Positions 26,022 through 35,849 are shown, numbered from the stretch's first letter. The stretch: DNA of 64,000 bases from Alcanivoracaceae bacterium (GCA_023146255.1 JAGLCJ010000001.1:69245-133244), one strand, 5' to 3'. Program-made: numbers and translations. The notes: generated by a model not told the origin, from the sequence alone.

Positions 26022-28757
26022 ATGCTGGCTACCGTATTCAAGAAAATGTTCGGTTCGAAGAATGATCGTGAGCTGCGCCGGATGGGCAAGCTGGTGGCAG
26101 AGATCAATGCGCTCGGGGAGTCCCTCAAGAGTCTCTCTGATGCTGACCTGCGCGGGCAGACCGCAAAGATGCAGCAGGCTTTCCGTGACGGTAAAACGCT
26201 GGATGAATTGTTGCCTCAGGCGTTTGCGGTTGCCCGGGAAGCGGCCACCCGGGTGATGAAAATGCGGCACTTCGATGTGCAGCTGCTCGGCGCAATCGCC
26301 CTGCACGAGGGCCGCATTGCCGAAATGCGCACCGGTGAAGGTAAAACCCTGACGGCAACACTGGCGGTGTACCTGAATGCGCTGTCAGGGCAGGGTGTTC
26401 ATGTGGTGACCGTGAATGATTATCTTGCCGAGCGCGATGCCAACTGGATGCGGCCTCTGTATGAATTCCTTGGCCTGTCGGTGGGCATTATTCTGTCCCA
26501 GCAACCGCAGGAACAGAAGCGTGAGGCCTACGCTTCGGATATTACTTACGGCACCAACAATGAGTTCGGTTTCGACTTTCTCCGCGACAACATGGTGTTT
26601 CGCCTTGAAGAAAAGGTGCAGCGTGGTCTGAACTATGCGGTAGTGGATGAGGTCGATTCGATCCTGATTGATGAAGCCCGTACCCCACTGATTATTTCCG
26701 GTCCGGCGGCGGATTCTTCGGAGATGTATCTGCGCGTCAATCAGCTGATTCCCAAGCTGCTGCGGCAAACTGAAAAACGTGAAGGTGATTTCTTTGTTGA
26801 TGAGAAGCACCGTCAGGTGGAGATGACCGAGGAAGGCCACCAGAAAGTTGAGACCCTGCTGATCAGCAGCGGCTTGCTCAAGGAAGGCGAAAGCCTTTAC
26901 GCCCCGCACAATCTTGGCATCCTCCATCATGTTCATGCCGGCCTGAAGGCGCATGCCCTGTTTGAACGCGACAAGGACTACATTGTTCAGAATGGCGCCA
27001 TCGTCATTGTCGACGAACACACTGGTCGGACCATGCCGGGCCGGCGCTGGTCGGATGGTATCCATCAGGCGGTGGAAGCCAAGGAAGGGGTGCGGATCCA
27101 GCAGGAAAACCAGACACTGGCATCGACTACTTTCCAGAACTACTTCCGCCTCTATACCAAACTGTCCGGTATGACGGGTACTGCCGATACTGAAGCGCCG
27201 GAGTTCCGTCAGATCTATGGCATGGATGTGGTGGTGATGCCGACCAACCGGCCAATGGTGCGTATCGATGCAGAAGATCTTGTGTTCCTGTCGCTGGAAG
27301 AAAAGTACGACGCGATCATCGATGAAGTTCGTCAGGCCGTTGAGAAGGGTGCTCCGGTGCTGGTCGGTACCGCGACGATCGCTGCTTCGGAGTACCTGTC
27401 ACAACGTCTGGACAAGGCGAAGATCAAGCATCAGGTGCTGAACGCCAAGTTCCACCGCAAGGAGGCGGAGATCATCGCTCAGGCAGGGCGTCCTGGCACG
27501 GTGACCATCGCCACCAATATGGCCGGCCGTGGTACCGATATCGTGCTCGGCGGCAATCCGCAGGAAGAGATCAAGCGTCTGGAAACACCGGATCCGGTGA
27601 AAATTGCCGAAATCGAGAAGGCCTGGAAGATAAATCAGGAAAAGGTAATCGCTGCTGGCGGTTTGCATATTATCGGTACCGAACGACACGAGTCGCGGCG
27701 GATCGATAATCAGCTGCGTGGCCGCGCCGGTCGTCAGGGTGATCCGGGTTACACCCGCTTTTTCCTGTCCATGGAAGACGACCTGATGCGAATCTTTGCC
27801 TCCGATCGGATTCGTAACATGATGCGGTCGCTCGGCATGGAAAAAGGCGAGGCGATCGAACACCGCTGGGTAACCCGGGCGATCGAGAATGCCCAGCGCA
27901 AGGTGGAGGCGCGCAACTTCGATATCCGGAAAAATCTGCTGGAATATGACGACGTTGCCAACGACCAGCGTCGGGTGGTGTATCACCAGCGCAATGAAAT
28001 TCTTGATGCGGTGGATCTTTCCAAAAGTGTCTCCGGCATTCGCGAGGATGTGGTGGCGGAAGTGGTGCATGAGCACATGCCGCCTGGTTCCATCGAAGAT
28101 CAGTGGGATGTTGCAGGTCTGGAGAAAACACTCGAGGCCGAGTTCCACTGCAAGGTACCGGTGGCTGAATGGCTGAAAGCGGACAAGCAACTGCACATTG
28201 ATGGTGTGGTGGCCCGTGTGGCCGAGTTCATGGCCGCACAGTACGCCGGCAAAGAGAAGGAGCTTGAGGGGCGCGGCTTTGATGCTGGCGAGCTGCGTAA
28301 GGTGGAAAAACATATCATGTTGCAGGTGCTGGACCGTCACTGGAAGGATCACCTCGCCAGCATGGACCAGCTGCGCCAGGGTATTCATTTGCGCGGCTAT
28401 GCACAGAAAAATCCGAAGCAGGAATACAAGCGCGAAGCGTTCGAGCTGTTTCAGCACATGATGAACCAGATCCAGCATCAACTGATTCGCGTGCTGCACA
28501 CACTGGAGCTGCGCCGCGATGACGAGCTGGAGCAGATGGAGCGACAGCGGGCCGAAGAAGCTCGCCGTCAGGCCGAGCGCATGCAGGCGATGATGCCGCC
28601 GGTGTCGGAAGATGGTCTGCCGGCAGTACCGGGTCAGCAGGATGCTGCCGGGGCACAGCAGCCGGTGGTGCGTGATCTGCCGAAAGTTGGCCGCAATGAG
28701 CCATGCCCGTGTGGTTCCGGCAAGAAATACAAACACTGCCATGGGCAGCTGGGTTAA
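26022..28757 (+). CDS. secA: SecA, preprotein translocase ATPase
   Basis: Motor ATPase driving post-translational secretion through SecYEG. The frame is open upstream, but ATG at 26022 gives 911 residues (E. coli 901) and the normal start MLATVFKKMFGSKNDRELRRM. Walker A is MRTGEGKTLTATLA (about 103-115), Walker B VDEVDSILIDEARTPLIISG, with ATNMAGRGTDIVLGG and GRAGRQGDPG helicase motifs in the second nucleotide-binding fold. The C-terminal zinc and SecB-binding tail CPCGSGKKYKHCHG is intact. No secM-like leader is apparent in the 126 bp upstream. Confidence 0.98.
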   Translation: MLATVFKKMFGSKNDRELRRMGKLVAEINALGESLKSLSDADLRGQTAKMQQAFRDGKTLDELLPQAFAVAREAATRVMKMRHFDVQLLGAIALHEGRIAEMRTGEGKTLTATLAVYLNALSGQGVHVVTVNDYLAERDANWMRPLYEFLGLSVGIILSQQPQEQKREAYASDITYGTNNEFGFDFLRDNMVFRLEEKVQRGLNYAVVDEVDSILIDEARTPLIISGPAADSSEMYLRVNQLIPKLLRQTEKREGDFFVDEKHRQVEMTEEGHQKVETLLISSGLLKEGESLYAPHNLGILHHVHAGLKAHALFERDKDYIVQNGAIVIVDEHTGRTMPGRRWSDGIHQAVEAKEGVRIQQENQTLASTTFQNYFRLYTKLSGMTGTADTEAPEFRQIYGMDVVVMPTNRPMVRIDAEDLVFLSLEEKYDAIIDEVRQAVEKGAPVLVGTATIAASEYLSQRLDKAKIKHQVLNAKFHRKEAEIIAQAGRPGTVTIATNMAGRGTDIVLGGNPQEEIKRLETPDPVKIAEIEKAWKINQEKVIAAGGLHIIGTERHESRRIDNQLRGRAGRQGDPGYTRFFLSMEDDLMRIFASDRIRNMMRSLGMEKGEAIEHRWVTRAIENAQRKVEARNFDIRKNLLEYDDVANDQRRVVYHQRNEILDAVDLSKSVSGIREDVVAEVVHEHMPPGSIEDQWDVAGLEKTLEAEFHCKVPVAEWLKADKQLHIDGVVARVAEFMAAQYAGKEKELEGRGFDAGELRKVEKHIMLQVLDRHWKDHLASMDQLRQGIHLRGYAQKNPKQEYKREAFELFQHMMNQIQHQLIRVLHTLELRRDDELEQMERQRAEEARRQAERMQAMMPPVSEDGLPAVPGQQDAAGAQQPVVRDLPKVGRNEPCPCGSGKKYKHCHGQLG

Positions 28758-28772
28758 CAGGAGAGCATACCT

Positions 28773-29978
28773 TTGAGTCAGGTCAGCTGGTTGCCGGTAT
28801 CCGGCGTGCGGGTGTCTGCGGTCAAGGCCGGTGTCAAAAAGCCGAACCGTTATGATCTGGTGGTGTTTGAACTGGCGGAAGGCTCTGCCACTGCCGGAGT
28901 CTTTACCCTGAACCGTTTCTGTGCCGCACCGGTACAGGTGGCGAAGCAGCATCTTGCGGCGGCGGCGCCGCGTTACCTGATGATCAATACCGGCTATGCC
29001 AATGCCGGCACGGGTGAGAAGGGTATGCAGAATTGCCTGGCCAGCTGTGATCTGCTGGCGGCAGTCGGCGGTTGCCGGCGCGATCAGGTGTTGCCGTTTT
29101 CCACTGGTGTGATTGGCGAGCTGTTTACCCTGCCACCGTTCGAGCGCGGCCTGCCGGCGGCGCTGGAGGCGCTGGATGAACATGGCTGGGGGCTGGCATC
29201 GGAAGGCATCATGACCACCGATACCCGGCCGAAAATTGCCTCGCATCGGGTTGAGCTCAATGGTGTTCCGGTGACCATCACCGGTATTGCCAAGGGCGCC
29301 GGCATGATCAAGCCGAATATGGCCACCATGCTCGGGTTCGTTGCCACCGACGCGACCATTGAGCCGGCATTGTTACAGAGCTGGCTGAAGCGATTGGCCG
29401 ACCAGTCGTTCAATTGCATCAGTATTGATGGCGACACTTCCACCAATGATGCCTGCATGCTGGTGGCGACCGGCAAGGCCGGGATGGCGGCGCCGGTGCA
29501 GGAAAACAGCGCCGAAGCGCAGACCCTGTTTGCCGCCTTGCGTCAGGTGTTTGTCACGCTTGCTCATGCCATCGTTCGTGATGGTGAAGGCGCCACCAAA
29601 TTTGTCGAAGTGCGGGTTGAGGGTGCGGACAGTGACGCTGATGCCAGAGCCATTGCCGAAACGGTCGCCCATTCACCACTGGTGAAAACAGCGCTGTTTG
29701 CCTCTGATCCGAACTGGGGCCGTATTCTTGCTGCAGTGGGCCGGGCGCCAATTGCTGCGCTTGATGTGGAGCGGGTCAATATCTGGCTGGATGAAGTACA
29801 GATTGTTGCCAATGGCGCCGTTGCTGCCGATTACACCGAGGCACGTGGTGCAGCAGTGATGGCGCAGGGTGATATCCGCATCACCATTGGTCTGGCAGCC
29901 GGTCGGGGTGCAGCGACTGTCTGGACCTGCGATTTCAGTTACGACTACGTCAAGATTAATGCCGAATACCGAACCTGA
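28773..29978 (+). CDS. argJ: ArgJ, glutamate N-acetyltransferase / N-acetylglutamate synthase
   Basis: Arginine-pathway enzyme that recycles the acetyl group from N-acetylornithine to glutamate. It has 401 residues and starts at TTG behind GGAGAG. The autocleavage site is conserved: GAGMIKPNMATMLGFVATDA, with the threonine of ATML expected to become the N-terminal nucleophile of the beta chain. Other family blocks are NTGYANAGTGEKGMQNC, GVIGELF, EGIMTTDTRPK and GDTSTNDACML. The C-terminus is slightly unusual: after DFSYDYVKINAEYRT there is no extension. It overlaps the MutT-ThiE gene by 20 bp. Confidence 0.96.
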   Translation: MSQVSWLPVSGVRVSAVKAGVKKPNRYDLVVFELAEGSATAGVFTLNRFCAAPVQVAKQHLAAAAPRYLMINTGYANAGTGEKGMQNCLASCDLLAAVGGCRRDQVLPFSTGVIGELFTLPPFERGLPAALEALDEHGWGLASEGIMTTDTRPKIASHRVELNGVPVTITGIAKGAGMIKPNMATMLGFVATDATIEPALLQSWLKRLADQSFNCISIDGDTSTNDACMLVATGKAGMAAPVQENSAEAQTLFAALRQVFVTLAHAIVRDGEGATKFVEVRVEGADSDADARAIAETVAHSPLVKTALFASDPNWGRILAAVGRAPIAALDVERVNIWLDEVQIVANGAVAADYTEARGAAVMAQGDIRITIGLAAGRGAATVWTCDFSYDYVKINAEYRT

Positions 29979-30897
29979 TCTGGCGCCACGTCTTGATGTG
30001 GTGGCAGCGATTATCCGCGATGACGCAGGGCGTGTTCTGCTGGCGCGACGGCCGCAGCACAAACATCAGGGTGGTCGCTGGGAGTTTCCTGGTGGCAAGG
30101 TAGAGCCCGGCGAAGCGCTGCAGCATGCACTGCAGCGCGAGCTTGATGAGGAGCTCGGCCTGTTTTCCCTCTCGTGCCGGCCGTTTATGACGGTGGATCA
30201 CCATTACCCTGATTTGCATGTGCGTCTGCATTTTCGCGAAGTCAGCGATTGGCATGGCGAGCCGCACGGCCGTGAGGGGCAAGCGGTGGCCTGGTTCGAG
30301 GTTGCCGAGCTTGGCAAGCTGGAGTTTCCCGCCGCCAACCGCCCGATTGTCAAAGCGCTGCAGTTGTCTGATCAGTTGCTTATTCTGCCGGAGAGTCTGG
30401 CGCCGGACTGGAGCGCCCGGCTTGCCGCGGCAATAGCCTCGGGTGTCGGTCTTGTCTATCTGCGCGGGCTGGAAAAAGCCCCTCAGTTTTTGCGTCAGGC
30501 GGTCGAGCTTTGTCATCAGGCCGGTGCGCTGGCGTTGCTGCGAAATGATCTGTCCCTGTTATCCCGGTGCGGTGCCGACGGTCTGCACCTGAGTGCGGAT
30601 GTCGCGGCGACATTGACGCAGCGCCCTGATGTTGGCCTTCTGTCGGTGGCTTGCCACAACGAGGAGGAGCTGGAGATTGCCGGGCGGCTGCGCGCCGATA
30701 TGGTGACGCTGTCGCCGGTCTGTCACAGCGCAAGCCATCCCGATGCGGAGCCACTGGGCTGGCAGGAGTTTGCCCGGCTTGCAGTCGGTCGGCCGTTTGC
30801 GGTGTATGCCCTGGGCGGAATCAATAAAGAGGATCTGGAGTTGGCGCGTGGTCACGGTGCCCGTGGCGTTGCCGGCATCCGCGATTTTTTCCGCTAA
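29959..30897 (+). CDS. mutT: MutT-type Nudix hydrolase fused to a ThiE-like domain
   Basis: A 312-residue two-domain protein. The N-terminal part (about 10-140) is a Nudix hydrolase with the MutT box GGKVEPGEALQHALQRELDEELG, likely removing 8-oxo-dGTP from the nucleotide pool. The C-terminal part (about 150-310) resembles thiamine-phosphate synthase/TenI (LVYLRGLEKAPQFLRQAVEL, LLRNDLSLLSRCGADGLHLS, SVACHNEEELEIA, PFAVYALGGINKEDL). The same fusion occurs in Pseudomonas next to argJ. Whether the ThiE-like half is catalytic is unclear. Start chosen at ATG 29959, inside the end of argJ, which keeps the Nudix N-terminus. Confidence 0.92.
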   Translation: MPNTEPDLAPRLDVVAAIIRDDAGRVLLARRPQHKHQGGRWEFPGGKVEPGEALQHALQRELDEELGLFSLSCRPFMTVDHHYPDLHVRLHFREVSDWHGEPHGREGQAVAWFEVAELGKLEFPAANRPIVKALQLSDQLLILPESLAPDWSARLAAAIASGVGLVYLRGLEKAPQFLRQAVELCHQAGALALLRNDLSLLSRCGADGLHLSADVAATLTQRPDVGLLSVACHNEEELEIAGRLRADMVTLSPVCHSASHPDAEPLGWQEFARLAVGRPFAVYALGGINKEDLELARGHGARGVAGIRDFFR

Positions 30898-30900
30898 CGA

Positions 30901-31089
30901 TCAAACCTCGTCGTCGAACTCTGACGGATTGCCTTCACCGGGGATGGCATGACGTTCCGCCGCCCAGTCGCCCAGATCAATCAGCTTGCAGCGCTCGCTG
31001 CAGAACGGGCGGAATGGATTGTCGGCGCGCCACTGTGCCGGCTTGCGGCATTGCGGGCAGGCAACGATACGGGCGTCGGGTTCAGCCAT
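30901..31089 (-). CDS. yacG: YacG, zinc-binding DNA gyrase inhibitor
   Basis: A 62-residue zinc-ribbon protein; E. coli YacG binds GyrB and inhibits DNA gyrase. The four cysteines are present (CPQCRK near 11-14 and FCSERC near 29-33), with the conserved FRPFCSERCKLIDLGDWAAE segment. It overlaps coaE by 8 bp on the same strand and converges on the MutT-ThiE gene with a 3-bp gap. Confidence 0.93.
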   Translation of the reverse strand: MAEPDARIVACPQCRKPAQWRADNPFRPFCSERCKLIDLGDWAAERHAIPGEGNPSEFDDEV

Positions 31090-31684
31090 GGGATTCTGCC
31101 ATCTTCAGGTAGGTTTCATGTAAAGCATCGAGCTGCTGGTGCAAGCTTGCCAGATCAGCATCATTCATGACGATATCATCGGCGCGGCGACGCTTCTCTT
31201 CGCGCGGCATCTGTGCCGCCATAATGGCTTTTACTTGTGCTTCGGCAACCTTGTCGCGACTTGCTGTGCGACTCAGCTGAACCGCTTCCGGCACATCGAT
31301 CAGTAGTATCCGGCTCGCCAGTTTGTGCTGACTGCTTTCGAGCAGCAGCGGGGAAACAAGTAGAGTATAGGGTGAAGTCGAGGCGCGGAGCTGGCGGACA
31401 ATTTCCTCGCCGATAGCCGGGTGGGTGATGGCTTCCAGATCCTTGCGGGCAGTGCTGTCCGCAAACACGATCTCGCGCAGAGCCCGACGATCAAGCGCGC
31501 CATCGGCCTGAATGACGCCATCACCAAAGCGCTGGCGGATAGCGGCAAGCGCCGGCTGTCCCGGTTCCACCACGACTCTCGCTGCAAGGTCTGCATCGAC
31601 CACGCTGATGCCCTTGCTGGCAAGGTAATCTGAAGCGGCGGTCTTGCCGCTGCCAATTCCGCCGGTGAGTCCGATAACCAGCAT
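31082..31684 (-). CDS. coaE: CoaE, dephospho-CoA kinase
   Basis: Final step of coenzyme A synthesis: phosphorylates the 3'-hydroxyl of dephospho-CoA. It has 200 residues with the P-loop GLTGGIGSGKTAASDYL at the N-terminus, VVDADLAARVVVEPG, LRALREIVFAD-like LDRRALREIVFADS, THPAIGEEI and the RTASRDKVAEAQVKAIM lid region. Its start abuts the pilD stop (1 bp overlap), so it belongs to the pilBCD operon, as in Pseudomonas. Confidence 0.96.
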   Translation of the reverse strand: MLVIGLTGGIGSGKTAASDYLASKGISVVDADLAARVVVEPGQPALAAIRQRFGDGVIQADGALDRRALREIVFADSTARKDLEAITHPAIGEEIVRQLRASTSPYTLLVSPLLLESSQHKLASRILLIDVPEAVQLSRTASRDKVAEAQVKAIMAAQMPREEKRRRADDIVMNDADLASLHQQLDALHETYLKMAESHG

Positions 31685-32556
31685 CAGAATTTCATCAAGC
31701 CAAAATACAGGGTGACAATCTGTTCACCCCAAAGCAGCGCAATCCAGCCGGCGCCGGCCAGATAGGGGCCAAAGGGAATACCCTGATCACGCTTGACCAG
31801 TCCGCTCAGCAACAACGCACCTCCGACCACGGCGCCGACCAGCGATGACAGCAGAATCACCAGCGGCAGAAGCTGCCAGCCGAGCCAGGCGCCCAGCGCG
31901 GCGAGCAGCTTGAAATCGCCATAGCCCATGCCTTCCTTACCGGTGAGCAGCTTGAAGGTCCAGTACACCGACCAGAGGGCCAGATAGCCAGCAGCTGCGC
32001 CGATCACCGCGTCGTTCAGGCTCACCGGTGAAATACCAGTGACGGCGAGCAGCAGGCCAGCCCACAGCAGCGGATAGGTCAGGTCATCTGGCAACAGAGT
32101 GGTATCAAAATCGATCATCGCCAATGCCAGCAGTGCCCAGCCGGCAGGGATCAGCGCCCAGAGCCAGGGAGAGTAACCGACGTGCCATGCGGTGATGGCG
32201 GCGATCAGGCCGGCACTGAGTTCAATCAGCGGATAGCGCACGCTGATGCCAGTGCTGCAGGATGAGCAGCGGCCCCGCAGGAAAAGCCAGCTGAGCAGCG
32301 GAATATTTTCATACCATCGAATTTGATGTCCGCAGACCGGGCAGCGTGATGCCGGCGTGGCGAGATTGAAAGGCGTTGTCGCGGGCTGCTCCGGAAGCGA
32401 AAGGATGGCGCGGGCTTCGGTTTGCCAGGCACGCTCCATCATCACCGGCAGGCGATAGATCACCACGTTAAGGAAGCTGCCCACCAGCAGGCCGAAAATG
32501 AAGACCAGCACAACCAGAAAGGTCGGGCTGGTCTCAAGCAGAGTCAGTATGGTCAT
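31684..32556 (-). CDS. pilD: PilD, type IV prepilin peptidase and N-methyltransferase
   Basis: Bifunctional inner-membrane aspartic protease that cleaves the leader of prepilins after glycine and methylates the new N-terminus. It has 290 residues and about eight transmembrane segments. The N-terminal zinc-binding loop has two CXXC pairs (CPVCGHQIRWYENIP, CSSC); the catalytic aspartates lie in IDFDTTLLPDDLTY and in the GXGD motif GMGYGDFKLL. Its likely substrates in this window are the two PilA proteins. Confidence 0.96.
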   Translation of the reverse strand: MTILTLLETSPTFLVVLVFIFGLLVGSFLNVVIYRLPVMMERAWQTEARAILSLPEQPATTPFNLATPASRCPVCGHQIRWYENIPLLSWLFLRGRCSSCSTGISVRYPLIELSAGLIAAITAWHVGYSPWLWALIPAGWALLALAMIDFDTTLLPDDLTYPLLWAGLLLAVTGISPVSLNDAVIGAAAGYLALWSVYWTFKLLTGKEGMGYGDFKLLAALGAWLGWQLLPLVILLSSLVGAVVGGALLLSGLVKRDQGIPFGPYLAGAGWIALLWGEQIVTLYFGLMKF

Positions 32557-32562
32557 TATTTG

Positions 32563-33804
32563 TCAGACGGCTGCACCAATCTGGAAGATCGGCAGATACA
32601 TGGCAATGATAAGACCACCGACCACGATGCCAAGGAATGACATGATCAGAGGTTCCATCATTGAGGTCAGACCATCAACGGCGTTGTCCACTTCAGCCTC
32701 GAAGTAGGTGGCAACCTTGTCCAGCATGGAATCCAGGGCACCGGATTCTTCGCCAATGGCGACCATCTGCAGCGCCATGCTTGGGAAAACACCGGTTGCT
32801 CTCATTGCAAACTGCAGCTGCTGGCCGGTGGAAACATCATCACGAATACGCAGGATGGCATCCCGATAAACCGTGTTGCCGGCAGCCTGGGCACAGGACT
32901 CCAGCGCTTCAATCAATGGTACGCCGGCAGCAAAAGTTGTCGACAGCGTGCGCGCATAACGGGCGACAGTGGCCTTGTATGAGATGTCGCCGACAATCGG
33001 CAGTTTGAGGGTGACACGATCCATCAGCGCATTAAATGCGGCGGAGCGCTTGCGTCCTTCTTTGTAGCCGGTAATGACGGCAGCAATCAGGATCAGCAGA
33101 ATGTAGCCCTTGGCTTGCACCCAATCGGAAATGGCCAGAACAAACAGGGTAAAAGCGGGCAGCTCAGCGCCAAAGCCGTCAAACAGGTCTTTAAAGGTCG
33201 GTACAACCTTGACCAGCAGAATGGCGGTTACCACGCCAGCGATCACCAGAACGGTGATCGGATACTTCATGGCTTTCTTGATCTTCAGACGCAGTGCTTC
33301 TGCCTTTTCCTTATAGATTGCTATCCGATCGAGCATGGTTTCCAGAGCACCGGACTGCTCGCCCGACTCCACCAGACTGCAGAACAGGTCGTCAAAATGT
33401 TGTGGGTGTTTGCGCAGCGCGCCACCGAAGTTATTTCCCGCCTCGACTTCGGATTTGATTCCGAGCACCACTTTCTTCATGGTCGGGTTATCGAGGCCAT
33501 CGGCGACAATCTCGAAGGACTGCACCAGTGGTACACCGGCTTTCATCATGGTGGCCATCTGACGGGTAAAGATCGAGATGTCCTGCGACGTGACCTTCGG
33601 AGCGCCACCGATATTGATCTCAAGCTTCCGATTCACCGACTTGGCATTAATGCCCTGCTTTTTCAGCTCGAGCTTCACCAGCGCCGGATTCTTGCCAGAA
33701 ACCTCGCCCTTGACCTTCTGGCCCTTGCGGTCGGTGCCCTGATAAACAAAGGTATAGGATTTCTCCGGTGCCTTCGTTTTTGTTGCTTTAGCTGCTTTGG
33801 CCAT
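32563..33804 (-). CDS. pilC: PilC, type IV pilus inner-membrane platform protein
   Basis: Polytopic GspF/PilC protein (413 residues) that connects the PilB ATPase to the growing pilus. It shows the duplicated GspF domain: first copy DISIFTRQMATMMKAGVPLVQSFEIV, second copy VARYARTLSTTFAAGVPLIEALESC, each followed by a helical bundle, with transmembrane segments at about 180-205, 230-255 and 385-405. Six bp separate it from pilD and 2 bp from pilB, in a tight pilBCD operon. Confidence 0.96.
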   Translation of the reverse strand: MAKAAKATKTKAPEKSYTFVYQGTDRKGQKVKGEVSGKNPALVKLELKKQGINAKSVNRKLEINIGGAPKVTSQDISIFTRQMATMMKAGVPLVQSFEIVADGLDNPTMKKVVLGIKSEVEAGNNFGGALRKHPQHFDDLFCSLVESGEQSGALETMLDRIAIYKEKAEALRLKIKKAMKYPITVLVIAGVVTAILLVKVVPTFKDLFDGFGAELPAFTLFVLAISDWVQAKGYILLILIAAVITGYKEGRKRSAAFNALMDRVTLKLPIVGDISYKATVARYARTLSTTFAAGVPLIEALESCAQAAGNTVYRDAILRIRDDVSTGQQLQFAMRATGVFPSMALQMVAIGEESGALDSMLDKVATYFEAEVDNAVDGLTSMMEPLIMSFLGIVVGGLIIAMYLPIFQIGAAV

Positions 33805-33806
33805 GA

Positions 33807-35525
33807 TCAGTGTCCAGAGGTAACACGGTTAACTTCTTCGAGGCTGGTAACGCCCTTCATCGCTTTCAGCAGGCCGGAACGGTGCAGGTCGTTAAAGCCT
33901 TCCTTGCGGCACTGATCACCAATCTCGATGGAATTTCCTTCTTCCATAATGATGCGGGCGATGCCGTCGGTAATCTTGACCACCTCATAAATGCCGACCC
34001 GGCCCTTGTAGCCGTTATTGCATTTTTCGCAGCCCTTGGGGCCGTAAATAGTAAAGCCGGTATTGACGTCCTCTTCCGTGAAGCCCATCTCAAGCAGTGA
34101 CGCTTTCGGCACATCAACAGCCTGCTTGCAGTGCTCACACAGGCGGCGGGCAAGACGCTGGGCGATAATCAGGATCACCGATGTGGCGATATTGAAGGAT
34201 GGAATACCCATATTACGCAGACGCGTCAGGGTTTCCGGCGCACTGTTGGTGTGTAGCGTCGACAGTACAAGGTGACCGGTCTGCGCCGCCTTGACGCCGA
34301 TGCTGGCGGTCTCCAGGTCACGAATCTCACCGACCAGAATCACGTCGGGGTCCTGACGCAGGAAGGCCTTCAAGGCAGCTGCGAAATCCATGCCCTGAGA
34401 CGGGTTGACGTTAACCTGGTTGACGCCTTCCAGGTTGATCTCCACCGGATCTTCGGCAGTGGAAATATTACGCTCGGGGGTGTTGAGAATATTCACCCCG
34501 GTGTACAACGATACGGTTTTTCCCGAGCCGGTTGGACCGGTCACCAGAATCATGCCCTGCGGCTTCGACAGGGCATCCATATAAAGCTTCTTCTGCCAGT
34601 CTTCATAGCCGAGTGCATCAATGCCCATCTTGGCGCTTTCGGCATCCAGAATCCGCAGTACGATCTTTTCGCCCCACAGGGTCGGGCAGGTGTTGACCCG
34701 GAAATCGATCGACCGGGTTTTGGAGATTTTCATCTTGATCCGGCCGTCCTGGGGTACCCGGCGCTCAGCGATATTCAGTTTCGCCATGATCTTGAGACGG
34801 GCGGCAATTTTTCCGGCGGTGTTGACTGGCGGTCGGGCAATCTCAAGCAGGATACCGTCCTGACGAAAACGGACCCGATAGGTTTTCTCGTAGGGCTCGA
34901 AATGCAAATCCGAGGCGCCCATCTTGATGGCATCAAGCAGCAGTTTGTTGACGAATTTGACGATAGGGGCGTCATCGGCACCGGAGGCGCCGTCGTCGCT
35001 TTCCTTTTTCTCATCGCCACTGCTGATATCAATGTCTTCGAGATCTGAATCCAGATCATCGAAGGCGCTGCCTTCCGCTTCATTAATAATGGCGTCGAGC
35101 AGCGCCTTGAGTTTGTTGTCCTCGGCAATCAGCGTTTCGACACTGAGGCCGGTGTTGAAACGGATTTCTTCCAGTGCCTGCAGGTTGGTCGGGTCCGACA
35201 TGGCGACAAACAGCCGACCGCCACGTTTGAACAGCGGCACGGCCCGGTGTTTGATCAGCAGATTGTTGTCGACCAGCTCCTTCGGGATGGCATCGGGAGA
35301 CAGTGCCGCCAGATCGATCAGTGGATCGCCGAACTCCTCGGCAGTGGCCCGGGCGACATCGCCGGCCTTGGCAAGGCCATGCTCGACCAGGTAAGCCACC
35401 AGCGGCACCTTGTCACGCTTGGCGCCAACAATGGCTTCGCGGGCCTTGTCATCTTCCAGCAGCCCATCGCGCACCAGTCGGCGCGCCAGACCACTCAGGG
35501 GAATATTTACGCTGTTCTCTGCCAT
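33807..35525 (-). CDS. pilB: PilB, type IV pilus extension ATPase
   Basis: Hexameric secretion-type ATPase that powers pilus assembly. It has 572 residues: an N-terminal MshEN/GspE-N domain (about 1-145), an acidic linker (about 150-185, rich in D, E and S), and the ATPase core with Walker A GPTGSGKTVSLYTG, Asp box AEDPVEINLEGV, Walker B ILVGEIRDLETA and His box GHLVLSTLHTNSA. A tetracysteine zinc site follows (CEHCK...CEKCNNGYKGR). It is divergently oriented from the pilA genes. Confidence 0.97.
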   Translation of the reverse strand: MAENSVNIPLSGLARRLVRDGLLEDDKAREAIVGAKRDKVPLVAYLVEHGLAKAGDVARATAEEFGDPLIDLAALSPDAIPKELVDNNLLIKHRAVPLFKRGGRLFVAMSDPTNLQALEEIRFNTGLSVETLIAEDNKLKALLDAIINEAEGSAFDDLDSDLEDIDISSGDEKKESDDGASGADDAPIVKFVNKLLLDAIKMGASDLHFEPYEKTYRVRFRQDGILLEIARPPVNTAGKIAARLKIMAKLNIAERRVPQDGRIKMKISKTRSIDFRVNTCPTLWGEKIVLRILDAESAKMGIDALGYEDWQKKLYMDALSKPQGMILVTGPTGSGKTVSLYTGVNILNTPERNISTAEDPVEINLEGVNQVNVNPSQGMDFAAALKAFLRQDPDVILVGEIRDLETASIGVKAAQTGHLVLSTLHTNSAPETLTRLRNMGIPSFNIATSVILIIAQRLARRLCEHCKQAVDVPKASLLEMGFTEEDVNTGFTIYGPKGCEKCNNGYKGRVGIYEVVKITDGIARIIMEEGNSIEIGDQCRKEGFNDLHRSGLLKAMKGVTSLEEVNRVTSGH

Positions 35526-35814
35526 GGACGTCAGTCTTGTTATGGTTGTCTGCGTGGGGAACGTTGGCGCGAGGAGACCAGCCCCCCGACCGGGTCAATG
35601 CCCTGACTCTACATGACATCCAGAAAGCACGCTACCCGCCGGGTGACTGCATTTCAGCAGCTTAGGCCGCTCTGTTCAGGTAGAAACTGCGTTTCTTGCC
35701 GCCGCCGCTTGAACCATAAACAGGTGCGTTGGCGGTCGCTCCATCCGGGCCCGCTGATGGGGCCTCGGCCCCTCTACAGGGACTGACATTTCGGAGTCGT
35801 AATTGGGATGGATG
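35526..35814. other. Intergenic stretch between pilB and the pilA regulatory region
   Basis: No gene is supported here. A hairpin GGGGCC-TC-GGCCCC lies at about 35757-35770. The minus strand has a short open frame ending near 35661, but it has no ribosome site and no recognisable homology. The pilB promoter must be near the left end, but I see no clear element. Confidence 0.5.
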
Positions 35815-35849
35815 GTGACGAATTCTGTCCAACAGTGACGCAATTGGTC
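35815..35849 (+). promoter_or_regulatory. Paired PilR-like enhancer repeats upstream of pilA1
   Basis: Two copies of GTGAC-N7-GTC start at 35815 and 35835, exactly 20 bp apart. The core GAC-N7-GTC is dyad-symmetric. They lie about 105-125 bp before the sigma-54 -24 element, where the activator PilR binds in other type IV pilin promoters. The same pair stands upstream of pilA2. Confidence 0.65.

Noticed and set aside
27399..29246. 615-codon minus-strand frame across secA and argJ
   Set aside because: Both plus-strand genes have complete family motifs over this interval, and the minus-strand product has shadow-like His/Arg/Gln composition and no ribosome site.
35661..35800. Minus-strand frame ending in a GSSGGGKKRS segment
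   Set aside because: It looks like a protein tail at first, but has no start with a ribosome site, overlaps a GGGGCC/GGCCCC hairpin and lies in a regulatory interval.
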